64,000 nucleotides of DNA, taken from Rhynochetos jubatus (lineage: Eukaryota > Chordata > Aves > Eurypygiformes > Rhynochetidae). This document shows positions 12,300 to 25,440 of this stretch, piece after piece (positions within the stretch are counted from its first letter, which is position 1; each line of letters opens with the position of its first letter). The stretch covers positions 32,631,722 to 32,695,721 of the forward strand of contig CM050654.1 of NCBI GenBank assembly GCA_027574665.1, given 5' to 3'. The notes below the pieces were generated by a model that did not search any database, was not told the DNA's origin, and saw only the letters and a list, made by a program, of their open reading frames with translations. Made by a program: the position numbers and the translations under genes.

Positions 12300-12645
12300 G
12301 CCTGGCCCACGGCACACGTGTGCAGGGATGGACACACGGACTGCATCCGCACACGCGCCCACGCTCACACACATCCCCCAAACCCGCTCCGGAGCACTTT
12401 TGTTAGGAGTTACGCGTCTTCCTGCGCTGCCCCCTTCCCGGCTGTCTCAGCCCCGCTCACACACATCCCATGGATACACGCGTGCACATCCCACACGCGC
12501 ACGTCCACACACCCACCTGCCTGCGCTGACACACCTGCACACCCTCGTGCATAGCTTGCGCGGACACACGGATGCACCCGCGCGGGCGCATCCACGGACG
12601 TAAAGGTAGACGCGTGCACGGACACCCGTACACACGGACACCCGA
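12300..12645. repeat. Degenerate CA/CG-rich minisatellite upstream of ITGB5
   Basis: The stretch is full of imperfect repeats of CACACGG, ACACGCG and GCACGGACACCCGTACACACGGACAC type. It has a strong alternating purine-pyrimidine character. The right arm of the inverted repeat (12373-12458) interrupts it. Confidence 0.7.
12373..12458 (-). repeat. Right arm of 86-bp inverted repeat (upstream of ITGB5)
   Basis: This is the reverse-complement copy of 11732-11817. The same 16-bp sequence, 'cgctcacacacatccc', occurs at 12362-12377 and 12454-12469, overlapping both ends of the arm. That makes this copy look like the inserted one. It lies 388 bp upstream of the ITGB5 start codon. Confidence 0.93.
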
Positions 12646-15600
12646 GCATTGGCATGCCCTCCTCTCCTGGCTCACGGCAGGGCTCGCTCTGCTGTCCCCA
12701 CGGGTCACTGGTTGCTCTTACATGGTTTTCCTGCTTCGGGCATTTTCTCTGTGCAAACAAGCTGTGTCCATCTGCTAAAGGGCTCCCTAGGCAAGGGCAC
12801 CCGGGCAGCGCTGCCCTGCCTGCCAGCTTTTTGGCACCGTCCGCACATCCCACTGCCTGTCCCTGGCGCGATGGGGCGTCAACGCTTCAGATCTAAAGGA
12901 AACTGCGGATTTATGGTTGTGTTTGGGCTGCTAGGGAGCTTTTCTGTTTTTTAAAAAAAAATCATAAATCAACCGTAGAGCTGATCCCTGATTTTAAAGG
13001 CCATTTATAGCAACAGTTAACTGCCCATGGCCTGCAGACCTCCGTGCCACTTACAGCGTTCACTAAATCCCACCAGTAGATTTTGCTTGAAACACACGCC
13101 CTCAGTCCAATACGCTGCATGGCTGGGCGCAGAAAGCAGAGGTTAACTGTAATGCCACCTGCCAAGACTTCCCCTTGATTGCACTGATTCCGGCACTGCT
13201 TTCACAAACCTTGCTGATTCCTTCAGCCTCTCGCTGTCCCTGGGAGACACCAGGTTTGGGTCTAAAGCGGCTGTTTGTTGTTTCAGGAAATACCCGCCTA
13301 CAGAAGTTGTAACATTGTAACTGTCTCAGTGTTGCCAATCAGGGTAACTGGCTGGAGGAGCATCACAAGCTTATTGCTGTCACCAGTACAAGCCCCTCAT
13401 GGAATGCCTCACCAAAACTTCTGCTGCAGTGGGAACGTGATGCATGGGCCAGGCTGGGATCTACAGGCTGCTCTCGAGCCGTCGGCTGTGCGTGGGCAAG
13501 GGGCAGCATCAGAGATCCCCCTTATCCCAAGAGCCTGACAAGGTGGATCCCGTCACCCTCTATCGATAATAAAAGGAATACTGACCACGTTGTGGCTGAT
13601 CTGGAAACGCGAGACATGGTGTGCGGGGACTATAAAGCGGGTTGTTCCTCTGCGGCGTATTTCTGGAATTTCTGTGGAGAGAAAGAAAATGAAATGCAGA
13701 TCCTATGTTGGCATGAGGTAAAATGCCTGATGCCAGCCCTAGTACCCAAAGAACCCTCATGTAGACCTAGAAGTCTCTTCTCAGGTATTCTGACCATGCC
13801 CAAGCACTCCGAGACACAACCGTGTGTGCAAACATACATGGATACACTTGTGTGTGAGAGCTTTAATCACCTTCATCATAGGAGCAGGGAGACCCTCATC
13901 CCTTCTCCTTCATCCCTGCATCCTGCCATGCCATCCGGGCAATGCTGGGGGAAAGGAGCAGACGCACAGGGAAAAGTGGTGAATGAGCAATAGGGAGAAG
14001 GGAAAAGCAGGGTCACAGGAAGAGGAAACTACTTGGAGGGAAGAAAACCACCTTGCGAGACTCGACTGTGGCATCTCAAGTAGCAGAGGATTTGAGGAAG
14101 AGGGGGATGACTTTCAGAAGGAATGTACTGCCACGGGACCAGATCCAGACAAGGCATAGGAGCTCATCAGTCGCCGGTTATATTTAGCTGAGCTCTGGCT
14201 AGGTTGAACGCCCACCCTCGCTTTCCGTGGGCCCTGTGGCAACACCACAAGCACCCAATGTCCATCATGCCCAGGCTGGCCTCGTCCCGCAGCCCCCACG
14301 AGAAACCCCTGTGAGAAGGGGAAAAAGGTCAGGAGCACTACTACGTGGTTGTTAAGCTGTGAGCTGTTGTGGGTGCTCAGTATCTGCTATCAGTCACGTA
14401 CCCTTATCATCCTATTTTTCAAGCCAAACCCCTGAGAAGGTCCCGCAGCTTCACAGGCTGTATATCTCATCCCAGTAGACCACTGCTGACCCACAGACCA
14501 CCGTGTGGGCCCAGTGCTCCAGAGGGAAAGACCCTGCAGAGCTGTATGGGAGGAAGTGCTGCGGCTTCCCCAAAGACAATATTAATACCCTTCTCCGAAA
14601 CCAGCACTGGGCTCTTGGCTCCCCACGCAGCATGAAAGGGGATGTAATTGCACTGAAGACCAGGCGAGCAGCTGTAACCTCAAGAGGGGGACCTTGCAGT
14701 GGTTGAACGTGGTTAAGCATGGGGAATGTACCCACCACAGCTGGCAGCTCAGCTCCAGAGCGAGCAGGCAGGCTTGTGTCCTGAAGTTGGCTGCAGACCA
14801 AGAAATGAAGCATTAGCAGAGGCCGGAAATGAGGTCCCCAGAGAGGGTGTTTGTATCATCCCTTTGTGCTTACCTGCGATGAGAGTGCTGGACCTATGTG
14901 TGCTGGATGCTTTTCCAGATTCAGCAATGAGGTGACAGCAGATGCCAAAAAGAAGATTGCCTCTGTGTACGAAACCAGATGAAGCCTTTCATCTTCCTCC
15001 TGGGATTCCCTTGTGCTGAATAAGGGACTGAGAAGAAAAGCTTTTAGTGCCCATGTATTAACAAGTTTATTAAGGACAAAGGGATCATACAGACCAGTAG
15101 AAGATGAGTTTAAGGCAGCACCATGATTTTAGGATAGGAACCCAAAGAAAGGCTCTATCTCCTGGAGCTTGTGAAAGGACAACATGCAACAGACTCACTC
15201 TTGATCTCCAGGAACAGTCATCGCCACTGCCTGTGTCTTTTCTCTCTTGACCATCATGTCTCCTGTCTACAAAATGCCATTTCTGAGGATCACAGTCCAT
15301 GGGACTGAGATCCCTCAGGTTCCTTCAGGTATTTAGGTGCCACAGAGGCCCTTGAACTTGGGTTTTGAGTATCGTTGCACAGTTGTGATGGAACAGGGAC
15401 AGGAAAAAACCCAGGCTGGAAAGGCCTGATCTTTGTGCTTGCTTTCTTATCACTTGCATTTTAAAGCTATGGTCAAAGCAGGACATAAACCCAGTGTATT
15501 TGACCTAGCCATGCATTTGGCAGCAATGCAATTGTAAGTTAGTTCTTTGACTCTTCTACTATCAGTCAAAACAAATAAAAGTTTTTATCAGAGATACTTG

Positions 15601-18600
15601 GGGTGTTTTAAAGATAGGTTTTCTTTGTCATATCTTCCTCGTGGGAGGAAGGGTGGATAAAAGTTTCTGAGTCACATCTAGATGTCTGCCATGGCACTGA
15701 AGAGGTTCTAGATTTTCAACGATGACTCCTTTTTCTGTACCAGTCTAAGCAAAATCCCAGAGTCCCAGCCCATGGCCACAGGCTGTTTCATTAAACCTCT
15801 GGCTTAATGTTGCACAAACTATTGCCTTGATCCTGCAGTAAAATCCCAGGACACCTCTGACTTTCTCCTGTTTCCAGACTGTGGCATAAGTTTAGGGCTG
15901 CTACCTACTAGCAATTCCAGCTGGAAGAGGCAACTTCTGACAGGATATAACCCATTGCAATCTCATTATTGGATATAACTCACTCAACCACCATATCTGC
16001 AGTCAGTTCATTAGCCATAGGATCTCGAGCACAGCTTTCTCATGAGCCAGAAAAGCAGCTGAGATTACCTGTTTCCAGAAGTCCCAATGAAGCTGGTGAT
16101 GGCTGGAAGGTGAATTCAGACACAGCCTGGCCTCGGGCACTGCTTGTGTGCAGCAGGTCCTGAATGTCCCTCTGTCCTTTGGTCCAAGCAGGTCTTCATA
16201 CAAGAAAAGATGGGCAAAACAGGAACCTAGATGATGATCAAGCTGGGTTGATTTATGGTTTAATAAAAAGGAGTTTTGGGGGGAGCTGGGGCAAAGGTGG
16301 GGGATAGGATCAGGGATATGAAATAAAAGACAAACTCGTTTGAACCTTGGGGACCTCCACAGTGTTACAAACAGTTTTTGTACCAGGAAAACACTTTATC
16401 TTACTTTCTAAGAAGATAAAGGCAGCCATCCCCACACTGCCTCCCCCTGCTAAGCCAGCCCACAGACCTGGCTTCTGGGGTTTTCACAGCCATGGAAAAA
16501 GTTTGTCTCCTGCTTTTTCCATGGAAGCTACAAAAAAAATTCCAATTCACACAAAATCCTTGTCAGTAACAGGCAACAATGGCATGCCAAAAAATGACAG
16601 TCATTAATTTCATCCTTTCTTACACAGTATGTGCTATCATCTAGCTAAAGATGTTGCTCATGTTGCTGCTGCCTGCTATAAAAATCATTATAAAAATATC
16701 TATTTTTACCATCTCTGTTCTCAGCTACTCAAGAGCAACGCTACCACTCCCACTCTGCTGAGTGGAAGCATTACAATAATGCTGGGAAGCAGAGAATGGC
16801 ACCTAAAGTCACCTTGCCAAGTGCTGTCCCCTCCTGAATAAAAAAAGACAGGGTTCAGAATAAATCTCTGTGCAAGTCTATGCCTGGAGCTGCTGGGCTG
16901 GAAAGTAAGGGAGGTACACGGGGAGAGATTTTCCTCATGCCCCTAAGGTGGGTAAACATGAGTCCTTCAAATACTGGTGATGGAGCCAGACCAAACCTGG
17001 CCAGTTTTGGTGTTCATACAGCTCACGGAGCAGGCTAGGCTGCCTGAGAGGCTATTTTCAGGAGGGTGTCACTGATACGCTGAGTTGAAATAGGTGACAG
17101 ATGTCTCCAGCTATGGGCCACCCCGAAAAATATGCCCCAATCCCTGGGGTTAAAGAGCTTGCCATCAAAGGGATGGGCATGGAGTTGCACAAGGCTGTGA
17201 CACAGGAGAGGGTTAAAAGTCAGCAGATGATTGGGAACCTGCCTGTGGTCTCTGTTAATGGTTAGCCCCAATTAAAAGGTGCTCATCAGGTTTTGCCTTT
17301 GGTGTGGCTTGTCCTGCAACTGCAAAGAGCCAGCTCCACCTTGTGGCCAGGGACTCTGCCAGTCGCAGACAGGAGAGAGAGGGAGGAGGGTTTGGTAGCT
17401 TGGAGGGTCCATTCCTACTGCCTTGCATGGTGTACTAAGAAATATTCTTTCTTGCACACCTTGCCCCTAATAAACTGCACCCCTTTCGATTAGGACAACG
17501 GGAGAGCCACAAAAGCCAGAAGCATTTACCACACGCATCTAGCAGAGGTTTTCTCATAGAACCCCAGTGGAATGGAAAGCCCAAAGGGATTCCCTTCGTA
17601 TGCGTGCATGTGGGTAAGCATCATTAAATATGATTTAATATGTCAGCAGGTAGAGCCAGCTAGGCTCAGCTCCACTGAAATGTCTGGCAAAATTCCCACC
17701 GAGGGGAGGAAAAGCCCAGGTCCCAAGCACTCGGGCGAGCATAGTGCCCTGGAGGTACAAACGGCTTTCCAAGAAATCCACCCTGGATCTGTGTGGTTTG
17801 GGCCTCCTGCTACCCCATGCCACTTTTTCAAATCTCAGCTGACAGTTGGCTGTTTAATCACTCTCTGAAATAGGTCATTAGACTCTGGTTTTTTGCTTAT
17901 TTTTCTGGCAAACGGTTTCTGCCCAGCATGAGCTTGCTGCGGACGCTGTTCAAACCAACCTCAGAAGGACAAACCAGTTGAGAAATGATGAAAAATCTAC
18001 AAGGAAAGGCCTTGCTTTGAAAAGAATAATAACGTACTGTTACACATGTGCAACACAAGCCCTGTTTCATTTATAGGAATGATATGTAGGCCCAGGTCCG
18101 TGATTCCTCCCCAGAGACTCTTACTCCCATTAATGTCGATACAAGTTAGGCACTGAAATACCTGCCTGGATTTGACCCCTGATTCCCACCAATTTAAACA
18201 TTCCTCTGCTTGAGAGGGAATTAGGTACCTTAGCACTATAACAACCTCTTGAATTCATTGACTGTCCCAGACATGAGCCATTTTTAAATTTTTTTGGCTG
18301 ATTGACCCCATGAAAGGATCTCTAAGGGTGAAAGACTTCAGAGAAAGCCTTTTTTCCAAAGTCTCATGCCTGCAGCAGACCTTTTTTCCCCAACTACACC
18401 CAGATATCCATGGCTAAAGGAGAGGCAGAGACTCCCTAACGTTTGTTTAACCAGGCTCATGTCAGCAGGCACGGGGCAGGCAGCAGTGATACCGGTGAGG
18501 GTCTGGGGGAGCTATCTCAGAAGGACAGAGAGCTTTCCTCACCCTCCCCACCTCACCAAGAGGTGATGGACGTTACTCTGGGAAGTTGTTAATGTCACTT

Positions 18601-20328
18601 TAGCAAACTGACTGCCAAAGTAATGACCAAACTGGGAAAACAGCAGGGACAAATGTCCCTCAGGGTCCTACCAGAGGTATTAGTGTTTCAGAACAGGCAA
18701 AAAAAAAAAGTAAGAAAATGCTCGGTTGCCATAGGTGACCACCAAAGGCAATGCTGGTCTCTCCACAGTCCTCTCTGGAGTCCTGGGCAAAATTCCTTAT
18801 TCCTCTCAGTACCTTTTCTCTTTTCCACCTTATCTGGCCCTGCAAGTCTCCCAGCTCCCCTGGGGAAATCCCTGCTGTGTTTGGGCCAGCAGCTGGGCAG
18901 ATATTTTCTCTCCCCACCCCTTGATGTCACCCACATTGGCAGGTGCTGTGGGGGACACTGCCCAGAGTTTGGGGACAGAGAGAAGCAGGTGAGGCACAGC
19001 TCCTTCTCAAGCTGTTTTGCTTTGGAGCTGTTGGTCTTGTTTTGCTTTTTGTGGAGAGGAATAGACTTTGCTCTCCGGAGGCTGCTCTTTGGAGCTTGAG
19101 TGTGAATGGCAGGATCTTTCAGGCTTGAAAGCAAGAAGCATTTTGAATTTCTTGAGTTATCTGCTTGCAAAAATTTTCCCTTGTATTTTTTATGAGGTTG
19201 TATTTACATAAACAGTGAACAGAACCCAGTATACAGGACCTTACCCTGCCCCTTCACGGTTTATGAACAGCCTGGGTGTAATTAGGGCATGCAAGACACG
19301 CTATGTACTCACCCTCCAGGCATCACCTTTCAGCCCAGTGCTGCCGTAGAATAAAGCTGGTCACTGAGTTCAGAAGGTGAGAAATGTCCCCCTGGCCCAG
19401 ACTGTCCACCCAGCCCCAGGCTCTGCTCCAGGGGCTGCAACAGGAAGGGCTGCTTTGGAGGCCTGGCTCCTTTTACAGCCCCTTCCTTCAGCAGCCCCAC
19501 TTTCTCATCCTGGTGTTAGAGGGGACATCTCCATCATGCATTTGCATCCTTGGATTTGCCTAATCTCTCTTCGGACCTGCAGACACAGCATCCGCAACCC
19601 CCTTTGGCAGCAAGTTCACCGCCTGCACCTCTAAAGTGCTTTACGCTGACCTCCTTCAGCTTTGCATACCCCCAAATCCTGGTAGGTGTTTGGCTGCCAC
19701 CCCAAGTCAACGGCTTTGGAGACCCATTGGTGATGGCTTAGCACGTCCCAGTGAGTCTGTGGAGTGCAATGGATTGGCTGTGCTTGGGAACACAGCTGGG
19801 TACCGCAGCCCCCCGTGCCGCAGGGCTGTGCCACTCCTTTGTGTCCCCTGAATCAGTGCCTCTGGTCCTGGTCACTCAGTAACAACCCCTTTATATATTT
19901 GACTTTGTACCTCCTGTGACCTAGTTACTTCACTTACTGTCCTTTACTCCATGTCACTTTTTTCTTCCGATTGCCCTGGCTCCTCCAGCTGATCCACTGC
20001 AGAGCATGACAGATGTGGGAAGCTCCCCAAAAGCTTCAGCTGCAAAAAGAGCCACAAAGAAATCACTGAGCTTCTCTGCTACACCTTGATCATCTCCATC
20101 TGCCCCTATACCCTTGTCATCGGAATTCCCACCGATTTCCTAGCTGCCTTTGCGGCTTTCGTGTATTTAAAGAGCCTTTTATCAGCAGTTAGAGTGCACT
20201 TTGCAAGGCAATTTATGGATTCTTATTTTTAGCCCTATTTATTTCCTGTTTAATTGTGACCTGACATGTTTTATGGCTTTCCCTCTTTTTAGATCACTTT
20301 GGGCTTTGGGAGCATTACTGGGCTGGGG

Positions 20329-20359
<31 letters not shown>

Positions 20360-23355
20360 TGAAGGGTGAGGGGAAAAACAAAACCAGGAAAAAAAATAGA
20401 AATTGATGACTTTGCAGTTGCCAAATGACAAATGACAGTCCTCCTCTCTCAGGAGTGGCAGATGAACTAGGCTTGCCTTGCTTGCCTTTCTGTGGTTTGT
20501 GGTCCTGGGCTAATGAACCCCAAATTTCACACAAGATCCTTTGTCTCTGGCTTGTACCAGGGTTCAGCCACCCTCCTGAGCCTGGGATGAAGCCACAGTG
20601 GTCTCCCCAAAACCAGCTAGGGACAGTGACTTTCACTGGGGCATCTGCCTGATTGCCTTCCGCTCGCATCTGAGTTCCCCTGAAAACTCTCTGTACCCAG
20701 GGTTTCTGCTGGAGAAGCTGTTCCCAGTGAGGACGGGAGCACTTCTCCTAGAGAAGAGGCTTCTTTTCCCTTACCCATGTTCCTTCTGTTGGAAGGAGCG
20801 CTATCTTTCACCTTGGAAATGACAAGCCACCAAAGTCAAAGGAAGTACACAAGAAGTGAACAGTCAAGCTCTGGAGTCCGCATTGGTGTCTTACCTTCAT
20901 TGCTCACTCTTACTTGCTTATGCCTCCATCCTGGCACATCACACACAGGATCTATGTAAAAGCTGTCTCATAAAGGAAACAAGAAGGGGTTTTTGGCAGC
21001 AAATAACCAGAAAAATGCAAAATGCTTCCTGCTTTCAGGAAAGGCAGCCTGAAATGTGCTGCCTTTCACATGCAAGTTTGGATGTGGGCTCTGCTGCAGT
21101 GTTTGGACTGGCACGTGACATAACTCCATATAAGCGTGTGCTACAACCGTGCACACCTCTGGCCCTGACCCATTCAGCATTTTCCAGTACAGATGTGCCA
21201 AGCAATCTCTCCAGTGTAATTTTTGATCAGGACAGAAGTAGGTGCCAGAAGCTAGTGGCAACATCTTCCCATGTCCTCTGTGGGTTCCTTGACAGCAGGA
21301 CACCCTGTGTATCGGGGGAACAGCTGGATGGGACATCCCAGACATAAAGCAAGTTGTGGCAGTCCCTTGCAGCCTTTCACCCTGCCTGCAGGCATGTCCT
21401 CTCTCACACCAATGAGTGAGGGTCACACTCGGCTCTCTTTTCCATGTCCAGGTGGATTTTGAAGGATGGGCAGCTGAAACAAGGCATAAGCCAAGTAGCA
21501 GCCGTCATAAAACACCACAAAGAGCTATTTTCCACAATGGTATTTCCCAACAGAATCACACGTTGCTAATAGCCAAACAGAAGTGAAATAGCTGAGAGTT
21601 TGCCCTTTCGGTACAGAATTCCAGTCCAGATAAAATAGCTGTAACAGCCTTTGAAATGCTAAAGAGTAGTAGGCTTACAGTAGTATCTGATAGCCCCTCC
21701 CCAGCACAACTAAATGAGAACTGGCTGCCGTTGCAGAAATTAGCTTTGAACTAGAGCAATGAAAACTCCTCTGCAGTTAAATGACGCAAACACCTGACTA
21801 TTTCTGCGGCTTTTATTATCAATAGCAGCGAATGTCTAGGTATCACACCCTCAATAAAGTTTTACTGCATTAAAGTTTCGTTTATCATTGATCTTTCAGC
21901 TTTATTTCCAACCCCTATTGCTTTGTGAAAGAATGAGATAACCCTTAAAAGCCTTTTCATGTGCTTCCATAGCAGGCTGCTCTTATGTGTATTTTAAGGA
22001 TGCTCTGCACAAAGCTGATGGAACCAGGCAACTCACCGCAGTGAAAGACCCTGGTGCATGGGCTGTTACGCTTGATAGAGAGAAATCTTTTTATTAGACT
22101 GCACAGAACACACAGGGAACATCTCCTTCACCCGGGGAATGGTGGGAGGGGACAGGGCTCAAAGAAAAAGAAGGGTGCATCAGGCATGGGGGCCGTGCAT
22201 TAAGGAAACTCTTGGGGAAGGGAGCTGGTTTCCCTTGGTAGGGCTTTTCCAGCTGGAGGAAGGTCGGGGCCCCTCCACCTCTTTTGCTAAGGCTGGCCAC
22301 CATGCCTTGCTTTGCTCCTCACGGGTGAGTACTCCCAGCAGAAAAGTCGAGAAAATAAGACCAGACCTCTCCCACCCTGTGAGTAAGGTATCAGGAATAG
22401 CATGTAGCCCCGCTCGCACGGAGGAACGGTTGATTGTGCATGTTGGGATGCACACAGCCAGCGGAGGGTGGCTCCGGCCACCAGACCCTGGCCTCCTACA
22501 GAACCTGCCAACGGCAACAACAGGAAGACAATCGCACATTTCTCACCAGGCTACTTGTGACCGACTGGTCATTGCAAGCAGTTCACAGAAAGCAGGCTCT
22601 ACCTCCTTTTGCTGGAGAAGCCACATGAGAAAGATCAGGAATGTTCAGTTCCCAGTTTTCAACCACATAACTGGAAAGTGGAGCTGGGTTTGATCACCAA
22701 GAGCACTGGAACGATCAACCTGCATAACCTCTCCAGGCACTTACAGCGTTCGCTACCACTTGCCCCCGGACTTGTCATTTAAGCTGAAAGACACCTTTTC
22801 TTCAGCTGTGAGACACTAACAGACCCATACACGCACAAAGCTGCATCACGGAGAGCAGCTTGTCCAGCACTTTCAAAGGAGAACCAGCTGCACAAACTAC
22901 TCAGCTCCCGCCAAAAGCAATCACAGAAAATTGGTGCCACCTTTACAACAATAAACATTTCAGCTTTGTTAACATTTAATAACATTTCTGATTGGAACCT
23001 CTGAGTGAAAGCTGGGTGCTGATGCAACCAGTGTGTGCACACTTGCATCTAAACTCTGCACAAGTTTTAATGTAAAATCACCTCTGCATTTGTAAAAAAA
23101 ATACCAAAACACTCTTCCACAACTGGGCAGCCACATAAGAAAGCCTTGGTACTGAGGAACAGTAGTATTTAATAGCAAAAGTTGATCTGCATATATAAAA
23201 ACAAACGACAATATATAACATGGAATTAAATGATGCTTTAAATGAACTTAACCTATAAATATATGTACATATCTGTGCATATATATACTTTATATATAAC
23301 GAAGTATTAATGCTAGTCAATAGATTATGCACTTAGTAAAGTATGGCAAAATGTG
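12646..23355. other. Intergenic region between ITGB5 and MUC13
   Basis: About 10.7 kb separates the ITGB5 promoter region from the inferred MUC13 3' end. I find no exon with family resemblance and no tRNA, rRNA or recognisable transposon. Short open frames occur at the density expected by chance. A 28-base poly(A) run lies at 20329-20356. Unannotated enhancers or non-coding transcripts cannot be excluded from sequence alone. Confidence 0.7.
20329..20356. repeat. Poly(A) run, 28 bases
   Basis: An uninterrupted A28 preceded by 'ggctgggg' and followed by 'gagtgaagg'. No retroposon body that I recognise precedes it. Confidence 0.95.
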
Positions 23356-23373
23356 GATTCTTTTATAAACAGA

Positions 23374-23379
23374 TTTATT
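23374..23379 (-). terminator. MUC13: Candidate MUC13 polyadenylation signal (AATAAA)
   Basis: The minus strand reads CTCAATAAATCTG here. It is the first AATAAA downstream of the MUC13 stop codon and would give a 3' UTR of about 830 nt. Later, AT-rich sequence at 23190-23310 could hold alternative sites. Confidence 0.45.
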
Positions 23380-24189
23380 GAGTATACGTAAGAAATTAAA
23401 AAAAAGCCCAAACTTAAGTTCAATCAAACCATGAAGACTGCAAGAGCAAGAAAAGCTAACACTTTTCACAGGAGCTGAGGATGTAAAATCAGTGTAGCTG
23501 TGAAAGGTGGAGAACAACAGTGTTTGATGGAAGATGTTGTTTCTTGTCATTGTACTGGGAAGGAAGGCTGCATAAAAGGTCAGATAAGTACCATTGTCTC
23601 ACACAATGTCAGCAGAGGTCTGAACTGAATGCTTCCAGATAGGAAATACTGTCGGGTTGAGGAGGGGAAAAAGACTGTATCTGATACAGTACAGAGAAGC
23701 AGGTCAAGTTCTCATGAAGAACAGTTTTGATCTGCCCAAAGCCATGCAGGCTGCCTGTAGCTGAAATGCAGTGAGCACAAACACAGGCAAAGCTCTGCGT
23801 GCTGACATTTTTCAGCTTCACACGTATTGACTAGACCGTCTTGCAGAAGGACTGAGAAACAGCGGGGTTAAAGTCCTGGTACCGTGTCTACACTCACTCT
23901 CTTGCCAACGTATTGGCCTCCTGAAAGAAGTCTAATGTTTGTCGGAGCCCGTTAGTTCTTCCAGAAGTCCTCTTCTTCTCCCTACCCTCTGCTTCACTTT
24001 TCCCCTATTTCAGAGAGTTGTCCATGATCTCTTTCAGTCAGGGGTCTTCCTTTAGTAAATCTTCAGAGAATCTGGGGTTAGGGACTTTGTTGTCTCTTCT
24101 GCTGAAGTGACTGCATTGGTGAGAGGCTGTGAAACACTTTGGTCTGACCGTTGTCGTGGTGGTCGTCATCCTTCTGCTGCTGTTGTCGC
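23380..24189 (-). other. MUC13: Inferred MUC13 3' UTR
   Basis: The minus-strand sequence between the MUC13 stop codon and the first AATAAA. No splice-site pair or open frame suggests another exon. The extent is inferred only from the polyadenylation motif. Confidence 0.45.
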
Positions 24190-24240
24190 TCAGTATCTCT
24201 TCTGCATCCTAAAGCCCGCAGGCTCCCGTGATATTTCGTA
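24190..24240 (-). CDS. MUC13: MUC13 exon 20: end of cytoplasmic tail and stop
   Basis: Acceptor 'ttctctgtag' is followed by 16 codons, YEISREPAGFRMQKRY, and TGA (24192-24190). It joins the preceding exon in phase 0. Human MUC13, as I recall it, ends earlier at a ...RPDY terminus, so this exon extends the bird tail or replaces the human ending. Confidence 0.85.
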   Translation of the reverse strand, partial: YEISREPAGFRMQKRY

Positions 24241-25440
24241 CTACAGAGAATTTGGGCAAGAAAAGAAAAGAAATAAAGGGTAGGTCTGGGTCAGAAAGCT
24301 CCCTGCTCAGAATAGTTCAGCATGCAGCACACTGTACATGACATCCCTCTCTGTGTGACACACCAGCCCTCAAGGAAAACCAGACAGATTTTCATTAGGG
24401 AAAAGTGGACACCTTTGGAAAGTTAGAAATGCCCAAATCCACATGAATCTGATCAATCAACTGACTAAACAGATGTTTTTCTTCTCTTAATTGGTAGCCT
24501 TTTGAAAGCAGAGGGGTTTTTTATACATCAGGTTTTTGTGTTGCTTCTATCACGGTTTAGACCTCAGTTCTGCAAAACATGTAAATGTGTTACAATTAAA
24601 TGGGTTTTCTTCACTAAACAAGGAGAGTTTCTTGCACCACAGAGGTGGAGTTAAATTGTCATTTAAGTGCTGTTTCAATGGACAACATGCTTCCTGTTTC
24701 CTCGATGCATGCAGAACCCAGCAAATCAATCCTACCACAGCGTATCACTTCTCAAGCCTCGCTCCCTCCGCAGCTCCCTGGCAGAGTTCGAGGGTAAAAC
24801 AGGCTGTTTTTTCAGAACACACCTTCCAGCTAATGACACACCTCTGCTACACAGGCTCCCCTGGGCCATATGGATGCAAAAGCTGTGTACTTTACCCCTT
24901 TGCCATGCTGCAGCAACTGCAGAAGCTCTTGCTGTGAACTAGGCAGTGGCAGAGCGGGTGGGAGGACACCGACCCTCTGGGCAGCTCTGCCAGCTTAAAC
25001 TGACTACGAATCTTACACGAGGAAAGTGCCACTGCAGCATCTCTTGACTCTACAACCGGCTTTAAAGCAGTGCAGGTTATAGCAGCCCCTGAGGCTTGCA
25101 TTCGTGCCTGTGTTGAGGGATGTGTTCGGTCAATGTTCTACGACACAGCAGACCGCTGGGGCAGCCAAACTGTTGCTTTGACCCGTGCTTTTCATACATC
25201 CCTCCGGTGACTCAAGGATGACTACCGGGGCTTTAGAAAGGTCTTCATAATCTGGGTGTTCATCTCTGTATTGGGGAATTTTTTGAACTGCAGCCAGAGT
25301 TATTTTGTTGATTTTATACCACTTTGTCCTTCTAGATCGAAGGAGGATGGACAGAGTGAAGTTTAGGTTCCAACAATGTCTGTAGCCCACAACGTTACAG
25401 TTCAGAAACACAATTCCGTATGCCTGTGTGAAACACTTAC

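Larger units (their letters stand above)
11480..12300. promoter_or_regulatory. ITGB5: CpG island covering ITGB5 promoter and first exon
   Basis: About 800 bp of extremely GC-rich, CpG-dense sequence centred on exon 1. Upstream of the start codon (higher coordinates) are GC boxes: 'ggggcgggc' at 12162-12170 and 'ccccgccccg' at 12231-12240. There is no TATA box. A TATA-less CpG-island promoter is usual for a widely expressed integrin subunit. The exact transcription start cannot be read from sequence; I infer it lies between 12000 and 12300. Confidence 0.75.

Noticed and set aside
11419-12381. 320-codon minus-strand open frame (and overlapping plus frames) around the ITGB5 first exon
   Set aside because: It results from stop-poor CpG-island sequence. 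It is Pro/Arg/Ala-rich with no domain, and the real ITGB5 exon 1 is explained by a short frame with a donor site and family match.
15050-15370. Possible old transposon or non-coding exon in the ITGB5-MUC13 interval
   Set aside because: The open frame at 15085-15300 and its flanks gave no recognisable family signature. Nothing supports a feature call.
20329-20356. Poly(A) run as the tail of a processed pseudogene or SINE
   Set aside because: The sequence before it shows no gene or SINE body, and no flanking duplication was evident.
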